A DNA stretch of 43,633 nt, from positions 1 to 43,633 of the forward strand of contig JAENRP010000359.1 of the NCBI GenBank assembly GCA_024741835.1. Direction: 5' to 3'. The notes beneath the pieces were generated by a model. It was not told where the DNA came from. It searched no databases and was given only the letters and a program-made list of their open reading frames with translations. The position numbers and the translations under genes are program-made. Of this stretch, positions 32,950-43,500 are shown one piece after another. Positions within the stretch are counted from its first letter, which is position 1; each line of letters opens with the position of its first letter. Source of the DNA: Diplocarpon mali. Lineage: Eukaryota > Ascomycota > Leotiomycetes > Helotiales > Drepanopezizaceae.

Positions 32950-33246
32950 CTAGAATTTGCCATATCTGGCACGAGATTCCAAGAAGTATTTCATGGTCTG
33001 GTGCACTCTGTATCTCTGTGCTTTCATGATATTCCACGTTCTGACTTCGTCCCAGTGTATAGCTGTCCCCAATTCTGTATGGTCTGGTGATCTCGCTTTT
33101 ATCAAGCAGTGGAATAGGGATTTTGGGTGCTGCCGCTAACCCTGTGTAGGAACTTATGTCGGTTCTGGTTTTTGAAAAAAAAATGTTGCAGCAAACAGGG
33201 AGAGTGCTAGAGTAAGAGCACAAGATCTTAACTTTTGGAACAACAT
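32950..33246 (-). pseudogene. Broken gene for a small secreted protein (98 codons, two in-frame stops)
   Basis: Frame from ATG 33244-33246 to TAG 32950-32952. Codons 1-25 encode a signal peptide with a clear hydrophobic core (LTLALSLFAATFFF). The frame is broken by TAA at 33154-33156 and TAG at 33136-33138. After these it stays open for 61 codons with a strongly charged, protein-like tail that includes HWDEVRTWNIMKAQRYR. Both stops would be CAA/CAG after a C-to-T change, the RIP direction. No donor GT precedes the first stop closely, so an intron removing both is unlikely. Family not recognised. Confidence 0.45.
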
Positions 33247-33284
33247 GGTTAAGGGCAGACTTTGGGGGAACTCATTGCACACAA

Positions 33285-33605
33285 CTAGGGAGCATGGAAC
33301 ATGCGTAACGTCCCATATCTTGTGTATTGACCAGGGAACATAGCCTTCTGCTCCAATGTTATGACGCCGTTGTCATCGTTCCATGTCTTTATAGGGTTTA
33401 TTCCTCTAGGCTGTGTTGGGACTATTGCCATCCACCTCCTCATCAGCGGCGAAATGTTGCCATGTATAACATGATTTGGCAGAGCAATGCATTGATAGGT
33501 CGCTCCATCCCCGATGAATAGAAGGTGTGTAAGCGCTTCCCCAGGAGTCAAAAATTCCAGGGGTATTGGGCCATTTTTACAGTAACCATAAGCCTTTCCA
33601 TTATA
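33285..33605 (-). CDS. Unrecognised minus-strand open frame, possible 3' exon or gene relic
   Basis: 107 codons including the TAG stop at 33285-33287, without a start ATG at the 5' end. The sequence is protein-like: it has balanced composition, with stretches such as YNGKAYGYCKNGPIPLEF, VIHGNISPLMRRWM and QKAMFPGQYTRYGTLRMF. Stops close the frame at 33606-33608 and again just upstream. It could be a 3' exon whose acceptor lies near 33600, or a remnant. It lies 38 bp upstream of the broken secreted-protein gene on the same strand. No family recognised. Confidence 0.3.
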   Translation of the reverse strand, partial: YNGKAYGYCKNGPIPLEFLTPGEALTHLLFIGDGATYQCIALPNHVIHGNISPLMRRWMAIVPTQPRGINPIKTWNDDNGVITLEQKAMFPGQYTRYGTLRMFHAP

Positions 33606-35898
33606 TTAGCCAGTTTAGCAAGGCATCGAGCTTCCTTGTTAGGGGGGTGAGAGTGTGGCAGTTCTGGATGCTCTGGTGGCTGACGACCCAGAGCAGCAAA
33701 CGATCAAAACAATCGATTTCGAGACTGGGGGGTGCCGCAATTCCAGGCGTCTAGGACAAATAGTGAGACGTGATAGCACATCCTGTCAAAATTTATATCA
33801 TTTTAGACATAGCATCTTTATCTCACCCCAGTCTTTATTGCGCCATATTTAGCACGTTCTCTAGAAGTCTGTTTTTGAGACGGTAGAAATTCATATGAGC
33901 AGCTACCAAGGCAGACGATGATTGGTTTCTCAGAGCTTCAGCATTGAGACTGTTTGGGTTTGAAGAACTGAGACCTTAACAGGGGCTGCCAGCGGAAATG
34001 AAATCGACGTCGATAAGTTCCCTCCTCAATAGATGTCTCCGAATGATGTCCTTCACGCAACCCTCATTGACTTATCTATTGACTCGTATGATTCTAATCT
34101 ATGCTTGGACTTGCAGCGCGGAAGCACCAGATCTGTGGTTCCGATAGGATACCGTGTCTGCACCGCCTCAGTTTCTCGAGCTATACGGAGATGTTTACAT
34201 TATCTGTGCTTCTCTTGCAGCATTAAAAGCCTGTCGTTTTCTAAATATGTTTTTCTAATGAAGTGAACATCGGCGCTTGGTTCACTATACCACCTGGACA
34301 CAAGGAAATTGAATGAAGAACTTGGATGAAGAACCGTGAATTAGAGGCGTATCGAGTCTGGTCCTGTCTGCAATCGGAAGGCAGACCAAGTTCCGCTTTC
34401 AGACTGGATGTCTTGCCATCAAAGAAGCCTCGACATCGAGTATTCTCATCACGACTTAAAATGCCGCTTTTATTTCCTTCTTTTCTTTTCGACAACAGGA
34501 CTATTTTTACAAACATACTTCCGCGAGTGCCGGGCTGGGATATTCAAGCCACGGCCCAATATTATTGATAGAACAATTGACAGAGGGCATGATCCTTTCA
34601 GAGCTCATGGTTGGAATACGTTAATGGCCCTGGGCGCTATACTCTGCACAAGGAATTGCTGGCGTGCAAGAAAGATCCAGGTGGGAGGCAAGTGTAGCTG
34701 CTAGAGACTCCGGGTTATGATAACCAGGACAATCTATCGCGTTGCCCACTTCTCGTCCATGTCAAATAAATCCTATCAACAAAGGAATTTCCTGTCGAGG
34801 GCATGGCATGAAACTCACCTAGTGCTTCCCTTGCCTTGCTGACCACTCTCCTTTCCTGCTTTTTTCTCCTGCTCAGTGACATGGAAATTTTGAATTATGC
34901 CCACAGTCGGTCGTGCCATGCGCTCGCCCAAGAGAGCATTAGTCTCTACATTGGATAAGCAAGATAGACAGAAGGTGATGAGGAAGGAGATCAACGCCTT
35001 TAGCTCTGAGCGGTGTTCGAAGAAAGCATGACAGACTGCTGTAGTTTCTCCAAGATGTGAAAAGTTCAAGAGGATAAACAAAGATTTGTCAATGAGGCCA
35101 TGGCTTCCATACATAAAATCGCAACGACCTAATACCACTCCAAAATCAACGAATAGCTGCTAACTTTTAGCGGCATAGAAAGAGCTTCAGAAGAATCATG
35201 AGAAACTGTGTCTTGAATAGTTGCGAGCCAGCCGGCAATATTGATGCGCTACGAACAGAGAAAATTCAAGGAGCGTCGTGCCATTGCTGGCTGGCACATC
35301 CACGATGTGGAGGAGCTTCCCTCACTGTCAATATGTGCGGTGGAGCCCACAAGCATAGCACCTATACTACCGCGTAGTTAGGGTATTTGCAATTCCTGAT
35401 ACTTTTCGAAATTGAGGCATCGCAAGTGAAGGTAAGTATCTATTGTGCGCCAACGTATATTCGTAGGTGCATAAAGGAATAAGGTATCTGGTAGTTAGTC
35501 GCGCCAGGGGTCCCTAGGGTGAGTAACAACGAATCCGCTGACACGAAGCAATCGAAAGACCGATCGATAGTGGCCAAGGCTACTAGATCCAGATCTGACT
35601 AGACCCCGCTAGCTTCCGCCTTCTATCAGCCTTGCCTCTTGCGTCTTGCCTCATTCTCGTCATAGATACGAGTGCTGCACATCCGAATCAAACAGTACCG
35701 TTTCTTTAATCAGACACATATCTAAATCGAATTCCCTCAGTCATGAACACATTCGTTTTACATCGCCCCTGTGCAACGTAAGAAAGACTCACAACGCAAG
35801 ATGCAATGTTTCAGAGCTAATATCAGTATGTAGAGCCAAACCCTCATATTCCGCATCTTCAGGACTTCATCACCCATCGGCAGCCAGCTCCGCTGTGT

Positions 35899-37416
35899 AT
35901 GATGGACTCCGTCTCCGACAGTAACAACGCGGGCCTTTGGGAGTTTAAGCTGGCCCGCCGGTTCTCTCGCGCCTTTCTTTCGAAGTCAGAAACCGCCACC
36001 GACCTCGAAATACCCGACCCCGCTCTCTACAACCCCAGAGCAGAGGTTTCAAAGAGTCTAGGAGACTTTGATAGACTCTTCAACTTCATCGGCAGACCTC
36101 GTAATATCCCCCTGTCTGAAGGGAGGCGGCCCTCGACCGACTCGGCATTTTCACTGGAGAGCTCAACGCCACCATCGTCTACTCGCGATGATGATGGGCT
36201 GGAACTCCCAGATCCAAAGATCAAGGAAGTGCGGTGGGAAGATGAACAATATCCACCGAGTGCTTTGGCGCAAAGCACGCACTCGAGGGATGCTGATGCT
36301 GGAACTTTGGCACCTACAACATTGCATCAGTCGCGGGTAGCAGACGCTGATATTGTTGGCCTCGACTCCGATACGGAAGAAGGAAAGGGAAAAATGGGGC
36401 TTGAATCGAGTATATCAATGACGCCTTCCAAATCTACAAAAGAATACTCCATACTGTCCACTCCACGGAGACCCGCAGTGGATCTTGCTTCCGTTAAACT
36501 ATTTCGACCAGCAACACTTCTCCCACCTCCAATTCTGAAGTTGTCCAATAGTCCTAACCATATCTGGCCAATGAAAACCCTAACAGCTGAAGAGCAAAGT
36601 GCGAAGCTTCTTACAAAACTTTGCAGGTCATTCCCAAACGAATCAAACATCGGTCAAGCTCCTTCTCGGCTCGGGATCACCAACGCGGGAGGAATACACA
36701 TATTTGTTGATCTATCTAACATACTCATTGGATTCACTCAAAAACTGAAGCAGAAGAGGAATATTTCAGAGCAGGTCCGTATAAAACAGCCACCGTTTTC
36801 GTTTCGTTTCCTTGCCTTCATTCTTGAAAGAGGCCGAGATGTAGCTAGACGTGTCGTCGGTGGTTCGACTATCAGCAGCCTCTACGACACACCTATCAAG
36901 CTACCTACTCATCTCAAGGATGCCTCAGAGTTCAAGTATGAACTAAATATATTGGAACGAGTTTCCAAACCTCAGACTTGTACGACACCGAAGAAGAAAA
37001 AGCATGGAGCTGGCTCTGGCTATGTCACTTCCGGATATTCCAGTGCATCTGAATCTACAGCAATCCGATTAGGGATGCAGGAACAAGGGGTGGATGAGAT
37101 CCTGCAGTTGAAGATGCTTGAAAGCGTGGTCGATAGCGAAACGCCCTCAACAGTGGTCCTGGCTAGCGGCGATGCCGCTGAAGCAGAATACTCTGGCGGC
37201 TTCCTGACGATGGTTGAACGGGCACTTCGGAAAGGATGGAAGGTTGAAGTCGTCGCATGGTCACAAGGGCTCAGCTACGAATATAAGCGTAAGGACTTCT
37301 TGAAGAAGTGGGAAGACAGCTTTAAGATCATCCACCTGGATGACTATTCCGAGGAGCTACTTGCGATTTACTCACCGAAGTACAGGTTTGATGGTCCCGA
37401 CAGCCAGGTTGACTGA
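35899..37416 (+). CDS. NYN-domain (PIN-like) protein
   Basis: Single exon, 505 aa; two ATGs in tandem at 35899 and 35902. The N-terminal 260 residues are polar with Ser/Pro/Asp-rich stretches, probably disordered. The NYN domain spans about 262-485: first strand with acidic residue IHIFVDLSNILIGF; a middle acidic site in EQGVDEILQLKMLESV; TVVLASGDAAEAEYSGGF with the GD of the PIN-like fold; and WKVEVVAWSQGLSYEYKR. About 60 residues between strand 1 and helix 2 form a family-specific insertion with KKKKHGAGSGYVTSGYSS. NYN proteins (LabA/limkain type) are predicted or shown RNases in RNA processing. The acidic residues are present, so an active fold is plausible. Substrate and location are unknown. 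Confidence 0.82.
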   Translation: MMDSVSDSNNAGLWEFKLARRFSRAFLSKSETATDLEIPDPALYNPRAEVSKSLGDFDRLFNFIGRPRNIPLSEGRRPSTDSAFSLESSTPPSSTRDDDGLELPDPKIKEVRWEDEQYPPSALAQSTHSRDADAGTLAPTTLHQSRVADADIVGLDSDTEEGKGKMGLESSISMTPSKSTKEYSILSTPRRPAVDLASVKLFRPATLLPPPILKLSNSPNHIWPMKTLTAEEQSAKLLTKLCRSFPNESNIGQAPSRLGITNAGGIHIFVDLSNILIGFTQKLKQKRNISEQVRIKQPPFSFRFLAFILERGRDVARRVVGGSTISSLYDTPIKLPTHLKDASEFKYELNILERVSKPQTCTTPKKKKHGAGSGYVTSGYSSASESTAIRLGMQEQGVDEILQLKMLESVVDSETPSTVVLASGDAAEAEYSGGFLTMVERALRKGWKVEVVAWSQGLSYEYKRKDFLKKWEDSFKIIHLDDYSEELLAIYSPKYRFDGPDSQVD

Positions 37417-38062
37417 TCTGTGTCCGGTAGGATGGGAGCTATCCTGGAGCACACGAATCCCATTCCTGCTCCCGTAAACACAGCAATGGGCTGGGCCTGG
37501 ACATTTTTGGCATCCGGTGAGGTACATCGTTCATTTATATTGCATTGGAAACGAGCAAGCGATACTGTGGTTTTGGAGCACCTCGGTGGGAGCAATGACA
37601 GCCTTTTATGAAGAAATGTCGAACATGGATGGACTTCATCCTAGATTGAAGTGGACGTGAAGTAGCTCGGTACTTCCATCAATCCCATCGATCGTAAGGT
37701 CTCTTTTGCCTTGCAGGGCTTTTCATTTCGTAGGGGAGGTTCTCGTCGCTTTCCTCGCGAATGTTACCTAGGTAGAGGCACCTTACCTGAGGTACCCAGG
37801 AGGTATGCTATGGTGTTGTGGTACCTTGGACGGGAAGGCACGCTAGTGCAGTCGCTTCTCGAGTCTGTTCTTTCCTTCCTACCGTCCAGGTTAACGTCAG
37901 GTGTCGGTTTCGTGCAACACAACCGTCTCGTGACTTTCGTCTCGATCGCGTAACACGGACGGGTGACAGCATAATGCCGTATGTCAACTTCTCTCTGCCT
38001 CCCCCCCCCCTCTCTCTTTCTCCTCTCTTCTCGCGATATCCAGCCACCATTGACGTCTCGAT
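37417..38062. promoter_or_regulatory. Promoter region of the GT25 gene with CT-rich tract
   Basis: Contains a nearly pure pyrimidine tract at 37988-38032 (including ten C in a row), 30 bp before the ATG at 38063; such CT blocks mark transcription starts in many filamentous fungi. A cluster of related motifs (TTACCTAGGTAG, CCTTACCTGAGGTACC, GGTACCTTGG) lies at 37764-37830. No gene seen. Confidence 0.5.
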
Positions 38063-39397
38063 ATGATTCAACCGCGCAGCTTTCCCATCGGCTTCGGCCT
38101 TCTGATTTCTCTATCCATCATCCTCTTTATTCTCTACCCGAAACCCCGTTCTTTCCGGGACTACTCGTCCCGGGTCATCTCGTCCTACTCGAAAGACACA
38201 TCCTCGAGCCCCATCACAGAACCCGACCTAGTCACCAATACGACACTGGGCTTCGAGAGAGTGTTCGCCGTTGGTTTGGCCGAGAGGAGTGATAAGAGAG
38301 ATGCTTTGACGCTGATAAGCAGCTTGACTGGGTTCAAGATCAATTGGATTGACGGAGTCCGCGGGGAGAGCGTCGTTGACAAAGCACTCCCCTATGGCAT
38401 CGATCGTGTAAAGCTGTGGGACACGAATCTGGGAAGCTGGAGGGGGCATATGAACGCAGTCAGAACGTCAGTGCTCTCGGCTTCGCTACAGCTGATTTCC
38501 TATCACTGACAGAAGAACACACAGCATGGTTGAAGAAGGGATCTCCACGGCACTTATTATGGAAGACGATATGGACTGGGACGCCAGGCTCAAGGATCAG
38601 CTGCAGCATATTGCCGCTGGTACACGCACGCTTCAGCCCGCTTCTTCGCGTTCATCTGCGTCTCCTTATGGAGATGACTGGGATCTGCTCTGGCTCGGCC
38701 ACTGTGGCGAGGTCTTTCCGGAGAAACTAGAAGAGTATGCGTCCATGGACCCAGAGTCTCCCGATTTCGTCTACATCTCTACAAAATACACCATCGAGAA
38801 TGACCTCACCGTCCCACCACCCGCTCGTGTCGCCGGCTTCCAGAATTATACTACGAGTCCTTACACGCGCTGGGTTCACGTCACGGGCGCGCCCATTTGC
38901 ACGTTTGCCTACGCATTGAGTCTGGAAGGTGCCAAAAAGGTCTTGTTTGACTTGAGTGTTGATCATCTGGCTGGACCCTTTGACAACTCTCTAGCAGGAC
39001 TGTGTAGATGGGGGAGGCCGAAGACGCGGTTAGGAATGAGGCAAGTAAATTTCGAACATTGACATCGAACCAACGTCGATACCAGGTTTCGAAGTCTGAG
39101 CAGCCATCGACATCTGGTAGCCGGCCGCGCTAACTTCTTGGCAGGTGTTTCACTGTCACCCCTCCGGTATTCATGCACCACAAAGCGAAAGGTTATACCA
39201 ATGGGGATTCCGACATCCAGGTCGTTGGAGGCGGTGGCAAGGGCTCGTTGAGGGAAGTCGGGACAACAGAGAATATGGTGTGGAGTGCAAGGTTGAATAC
39301 AAGGGAGATGATCATGGGTGAAGAGATGAACAGCCAGTTCAAGGAGGAGGAGGTGGTGGTGGAGGAGATGGTGGAGGAGAAGGTAGGCACAGAGTGA
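38063..39397 (+). CDS. Glycosyltransferase family 25 (LPS-type) protein, Golgi type II membrane protein
   Basis: Exons 38063-38466, 38525-39040 and 39145-39397; 390 aa. Intron 1 (58 bp) has GTCAGT...CACTGACAG...CACAG. Intron 2 (104 bp) is a GC-AG intron with donor AG|GCAAGT and branch CTAAC before TTGGCAG; using the nearby GTAAAT instead breaks the frame into exon 3. One membrane anchor at residues 8-27 (IGFGLLISLSIILFILY) makes a type II topology. The GT25 part runs from RVFAVGLAERSDKRDALTL (about 69) to VTPPVFMHHKAKGY. It includes WIDGV, GSWRGHMNAVRT and the metal/nucleotide-sugar site TALIMEDDMDWD (143-154). GT25 enzymes transfer hexoses in LPS or collagen-type glycan synthesis; the fungal substrate is not known. 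The tail is unusual: a Glu/Val-rich low-complexity stretch (EEEVVVEEMVEEK) that arises from a purine repeat (39340-39385). Confidence 0.82.
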
Positions 39398-40504
39398 AAG
39401 TGATTGCTGAGAGGGGTAAGATAGCTGTATCTGTCTACGGTTGCGATTTTTGGGATTTCGGAGGAGCAAGATGATCATCCCAAGGTCTCAGCCTAATGTA
39501 TCACTGCAGTATAAAGTTACATTCGGAAGCTCAAAGAAAACCTTTCTGTCGAATTGCGCAGCATCTTCGCGTCCCGTGGGACCGAGTGGCCGGGACCGGG
39601 GCCGGGATCGGGATCGGGATCGGGCCGGCGCGGCGGTGCCTTGTCCTGCCTTGCCCTGCCTTGCCCTGCATGCACTTCGTCTTGCGCCTTCAGAGGGGGG
39701 GACGGGCCCGGCGCGGCTTCGCTCCTTCTCAGAAGTCTCGTGAGGAGAAGAGCCGCGCAGAGCGGCGGGTACCGTGACTGCCCCCTCCGCACCGTTTATA
39801 TCCTTGGCTCGTTCACTTGCGGCAGGCTACTCGTGGCCCGTCGAGGACCAGACTTCCGCTCATTCATGACATTACATTTATATTCCATCAACCTCGACTC
39901 TCCTGTCCCGAGCACCTCCCTCCGCACCCTCCAATCCCCAGAGACATAGGGACCCTCTCCACCATGTCCGATCTCCTATCCACTGGTCCCATCCATCATC
40001 ATCCCACGCCGACCCAGACTGCACCAAAATCCAACTGCTGAGCCGCGCACAGGTCCGCTGCGACCCTCCCGCTCCCAGCAGTCACAGGTTGGCTGCGGCT
40101 CCCTCCCGCCACCCCCAAGCGACTCGGAGCGTGGACCCCGCCGCCGTCCCGCTGCCGAGAGAGACCAGGCGAACCCCCCAAGGACGAAGAGCAGCCTCGA
40201 ATGAAGAGAGCAAGATATGCAGGCAGCGATGAAAGCCCCAACGCACGTGAAGACCCGACACAGAAGGAGGACGGGCTGTGGTGGCACGCCGCATCCAAGT
40301 GGTCGTCGATCAAGAGAGAGAGACGCCCTGCCAGCCAGAAGAGAGCAGTACCAACCAAAAGATTAGACCCGCCGGATATCGCAATCGCGCAATGACTCCT
40401 GCCTGCCCCTCATCCGCAACCAAACCCTCGTGAACAAAAATTCCCCATTATCGTACAGCCCGGTCGTCGCAGGCGGAAATCGCCGTCCTTCCTAGGAGAC
40501 ACGC
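39398..40504. other. Convergent intergenic region, GC-rich, with short tandem repeats
   Basis: 1.1 kb between the 3' ends of the GT25 (+) and RasGAP (-) genes. Long open frames on both strands here follow from GC-richness and show no domain. A 64-codon frame at 40201-40395 (+) is not supported. Two tandem repeats are listed separately. Confidence 0.5.
39590..39669. repeat. Two short tandem repeats: GGGATC hexamers and CCTTGCCCTG decamers
   Basis: 39590-39626 is built of GGGACC/GGGGCC/GGGATC units, three perfect GGGATC in a row. 39639-39669 holds three copies of the decamer CCTTG(T/C)CCTG. Both are microsatellite-like and probably vary in length among strains. Confidence 0.8.
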
Positions 40505-43500
40505 TTACCACCCCTTCTTTCGGGCGAACCGTTTGTTGAGTAGTGCCAGGACCTTGGACACGTTGAACTGGACGTATTCGAGATCGAGGTCCTCTTGATT
40601 GTCCTTTTGCATTTCCAGGAGATCGTCGAGCTTGAGATCGAGCTCCAGGAGTCCCCGGTTCCGACCTGCGGTCGTTAGCACTGAGCCGTCCCCGGGATCG
40701 CCGGGACGCGAGAGACCCCCTTACCTTTGTAGTGGAGCGAGATCACGAAAGTCCCGGGTAAGGGGCTGGTGAAGTTGAAGTAGATGTTCGCTCGCCGGTT
40801 GTCCGGTACGTTGCTCTTCTGGATGACCCCCTCCTTCTCCAGGGCTTGATGGGTGAACTTGTACGGACCCAGGACCTGATGCTTCTGCTGCTTGCGCTTG
40901 GTGCCCTCGCTCTGACTCCGCACGTTGTGCAGGTAGCTCTTGTAGGTCTCGAGTTGCCCGACGAGGTAGGTGTTGTGATCGCGGATCGTCTTGAAGACCT
41001 CCTCGAGCTTCTGGGTCTCGGTGACAACGCCGTCCTTCAAGGATCCCAGGTGCTGCAGCTCCTGCTCCACCTCGTCGCGCAGGAGGCTGAACTGATCGGA
41101 TTTGTCAATCACGTGTAGCTCCTGTAGCTGGCTGAGAAGCTCCATGGCCCGGATCCCCTTGCGCACCATCACGGCGTCGTTCCGGGAGGTAGCAGCCGCA
41201 TCGGCGACTCGCTCGAGGCGCAGCGGCCTCCGCGCCACGGCGCTGTTGGTGGGTATCGATCGCATGATCTGGACAAATGTAGACTTGGCCTCCATAAAGT
41301 ACACCTCTTCCTGGGTGATGTCCAGGGCGGCGGTCAGGTCGTCGATTGCCGTCTCCCACTTGCTGAACAGTGGGAGGTTGATGGCCCGGTTCTCCTTCCG
41401 TGGTAGTTGGGCGGGGGCGGCGCCGAGGTCGCTCAGGATGACGGCCAGGTGGGAGTTCTCGTCCTTGTTCAGCTCGGCGGAATGCTTCTCCAGCAGGGCG
41501 TGGGTGGCGTACACTTCGTTGAGGGTGATGGAGAGCTCCAGATCTTTCTTGGAGAGGGCCACGTAGTTGTCCATCTCCAGACTCTCGTAGAAGTCCTGGA
41601 CTTCGCAGAGATCAATCATGAACCTGTTCACGCGCTCCTTGTTCTGTTGGATGAACGGCTGCAGCTTGGCCATGTACGGCTCCTTGGCGTACGAGGGCTT
41701 GTTGGCAAGATTCTGGAGCATCTTGGCGATCAGAGTCAGGCTCCGCCGCGGCCGTTCCGATGGCGTCCCGTCAATGAGCATGTAAGATTTCGGCGTCACG
41801 ATGGCGGGATTGATGAAGCGGAGGAAGAAGAAGCCGCCAATCAGGGTACAGATGACCTGGTCGTTGGCATCGGGGTATTTCCGTTTGGCCAGGCTTCTGA
41901 TCTGCTTGCAGATCCACCGGATGCCGTACGGGGTGTCCTCCAACCCCGACATGATCGTTGCCAAGAAGCCATTCGCGATCTCCATCAGTATGGTCAGCCT
42001 GGGCTCGATAATCGCCTGCACCTGTAGGTTCTCGGCGGCCTGCTCCGCCGTCACCCCCTTGGGCAGAGAAGCCGGCAGGCTCCCGGTGTCCTCCTCGATC
42101 TGCTCAATCATCCGCTCGTAGACTTTCAAGGGGTTGATCTCGAGATCCAGATCCTTCAGCTCAATGAGCCCATTGATGCGCTCGGCCAGCACGGTCCGGA
42201 GATAGCTCTGCCCGGGACCGCGTCGGGTGTAGGTGGTCATCATCCGGGACACGGGCGTGTTGGCCCGGAGGAGAGACGAGTACTCGGGGGTGTTATCGAA
42301 TTGATATGTCAACACAGACTCGGCCCCAGTTAGCCCGCGTCTCGATCGGCCGTGTCTCGCGGGTCACCTTACCTGGAACATGGTCAGGAGAAGGTGTTCT
42401 TCGCGGCTCTCGTACTGGTTCCCGTAGATCGTGAACATGACCGTCTGCAGAAGCGAGTCGATCTCGGCCATCGTCACCAGGCGGCAGAGATGTGCGATGT
42501 GTCGCGGCTCGGATTGTAGGAGGAAGAGGAGATTGCCGTACTTCTGCGTCTTCTCGTCGTTGGGGAAGAAGCCCTCTTGCAGGTCCGCCGCTTCTTCCAG
42601 GTGGCTGGCCACTTCGTTTTGCTGTACCGCGTCAGCCCAGCCCGGCTGGCCTCGCGGCCGGTCGACCTACCTCTTCCAGCGCCATGCGATTCTGGATCAG
42701 GAGGGCGATCCGCGAGTCGAGATAGCGGACGTCCTTCTCCAGCACGAAATTCTTCTTGGACTGCGAGGAGATGTTCGACTTGAGTTCGCGGAGGACTTTC
42801 TGGGCTGCCGATACGGTTAGCATCTGACGTGCGACCCGTCAACAGCAGGCCATTGCTCTCGTCTACCTTTTGCCAGGTCATCCTCGATCTCCAGATCCTT
42901 CTCGTTGGCCGACATGGAGAGGTACAGCGTGGTCATGGAGTACCGTTTCGACTGTCGGATGGACCTTCCGCCATCGTGGGAAGACATGGTGTTCTGACGT
43001 GAGACGGGCTGGAAGGACGAAGAGGAAGCCGTCGACGCCCGCGACGGGGTCTGCAGCATGACACTCATCGTCGCAATCGCCGTGCGCGACGGCAGTCGCG
43101 TCGTGGGATCGAGGTCGGTATGTGCGGCAGTTTGTCCTGCTGTGCGATCAGGCTTGCGCGCTCGTTCCCAGGATTCGTGTCGCGGCGGGGGACAAAAGAA
43201 CGGTGAACTACTCTGCCGCCGGGACGTCGGGAGCGCTAAGGAGTTGATATTGGTGGGAATCGGAGATGAGATTACTCGAGAGGGTTTTCCCGTGCTTCGA
43301 CAGCCGGGGGAGCGCCGTAGGTGAGGGGGGGAAGGGTTTCTTATCTATCGGATGCTGGCTGGAATGCGATGCCTCTGATGCTGCGTCTGAAATGTTGCCC
43401 CGCGAGCTCGCTGGAACCGGCACACGAGTACTGTCAACTACTCTCTTCTGATTCGGGGTCTCGGACGCAAGCGGCGAAGGTATTTTGTGGCGCTGGGCGA

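Larger units (their letters stand above)
31630..35898. other. 4.3 kb gene-poor gap with decayed coding traces
   Basis: No intact gene with recognisable domain. Two minus-strand items are listed separately (32950-33246, 33285-33605). A plus-strand frame 31753-32142 is pyrimidine-rich and probably spurious, though MVFRKVLPNSTPPVSPGRPW from ATG 31782 looks protein-like for 26 codons. Frames at 34033-34266 (+), 34326-34568 (+) and 34815-35138 (-) show nothing recognisable. 35140-35898 should contain the NYN-gene promoter. Confidence 0.45.

Noticed and set aside
39496..39949. Overlapping long frames on both strands
   Set aside because: They arise from GC-rich tandem repeats with few stop codons and show no recognisable sequence.
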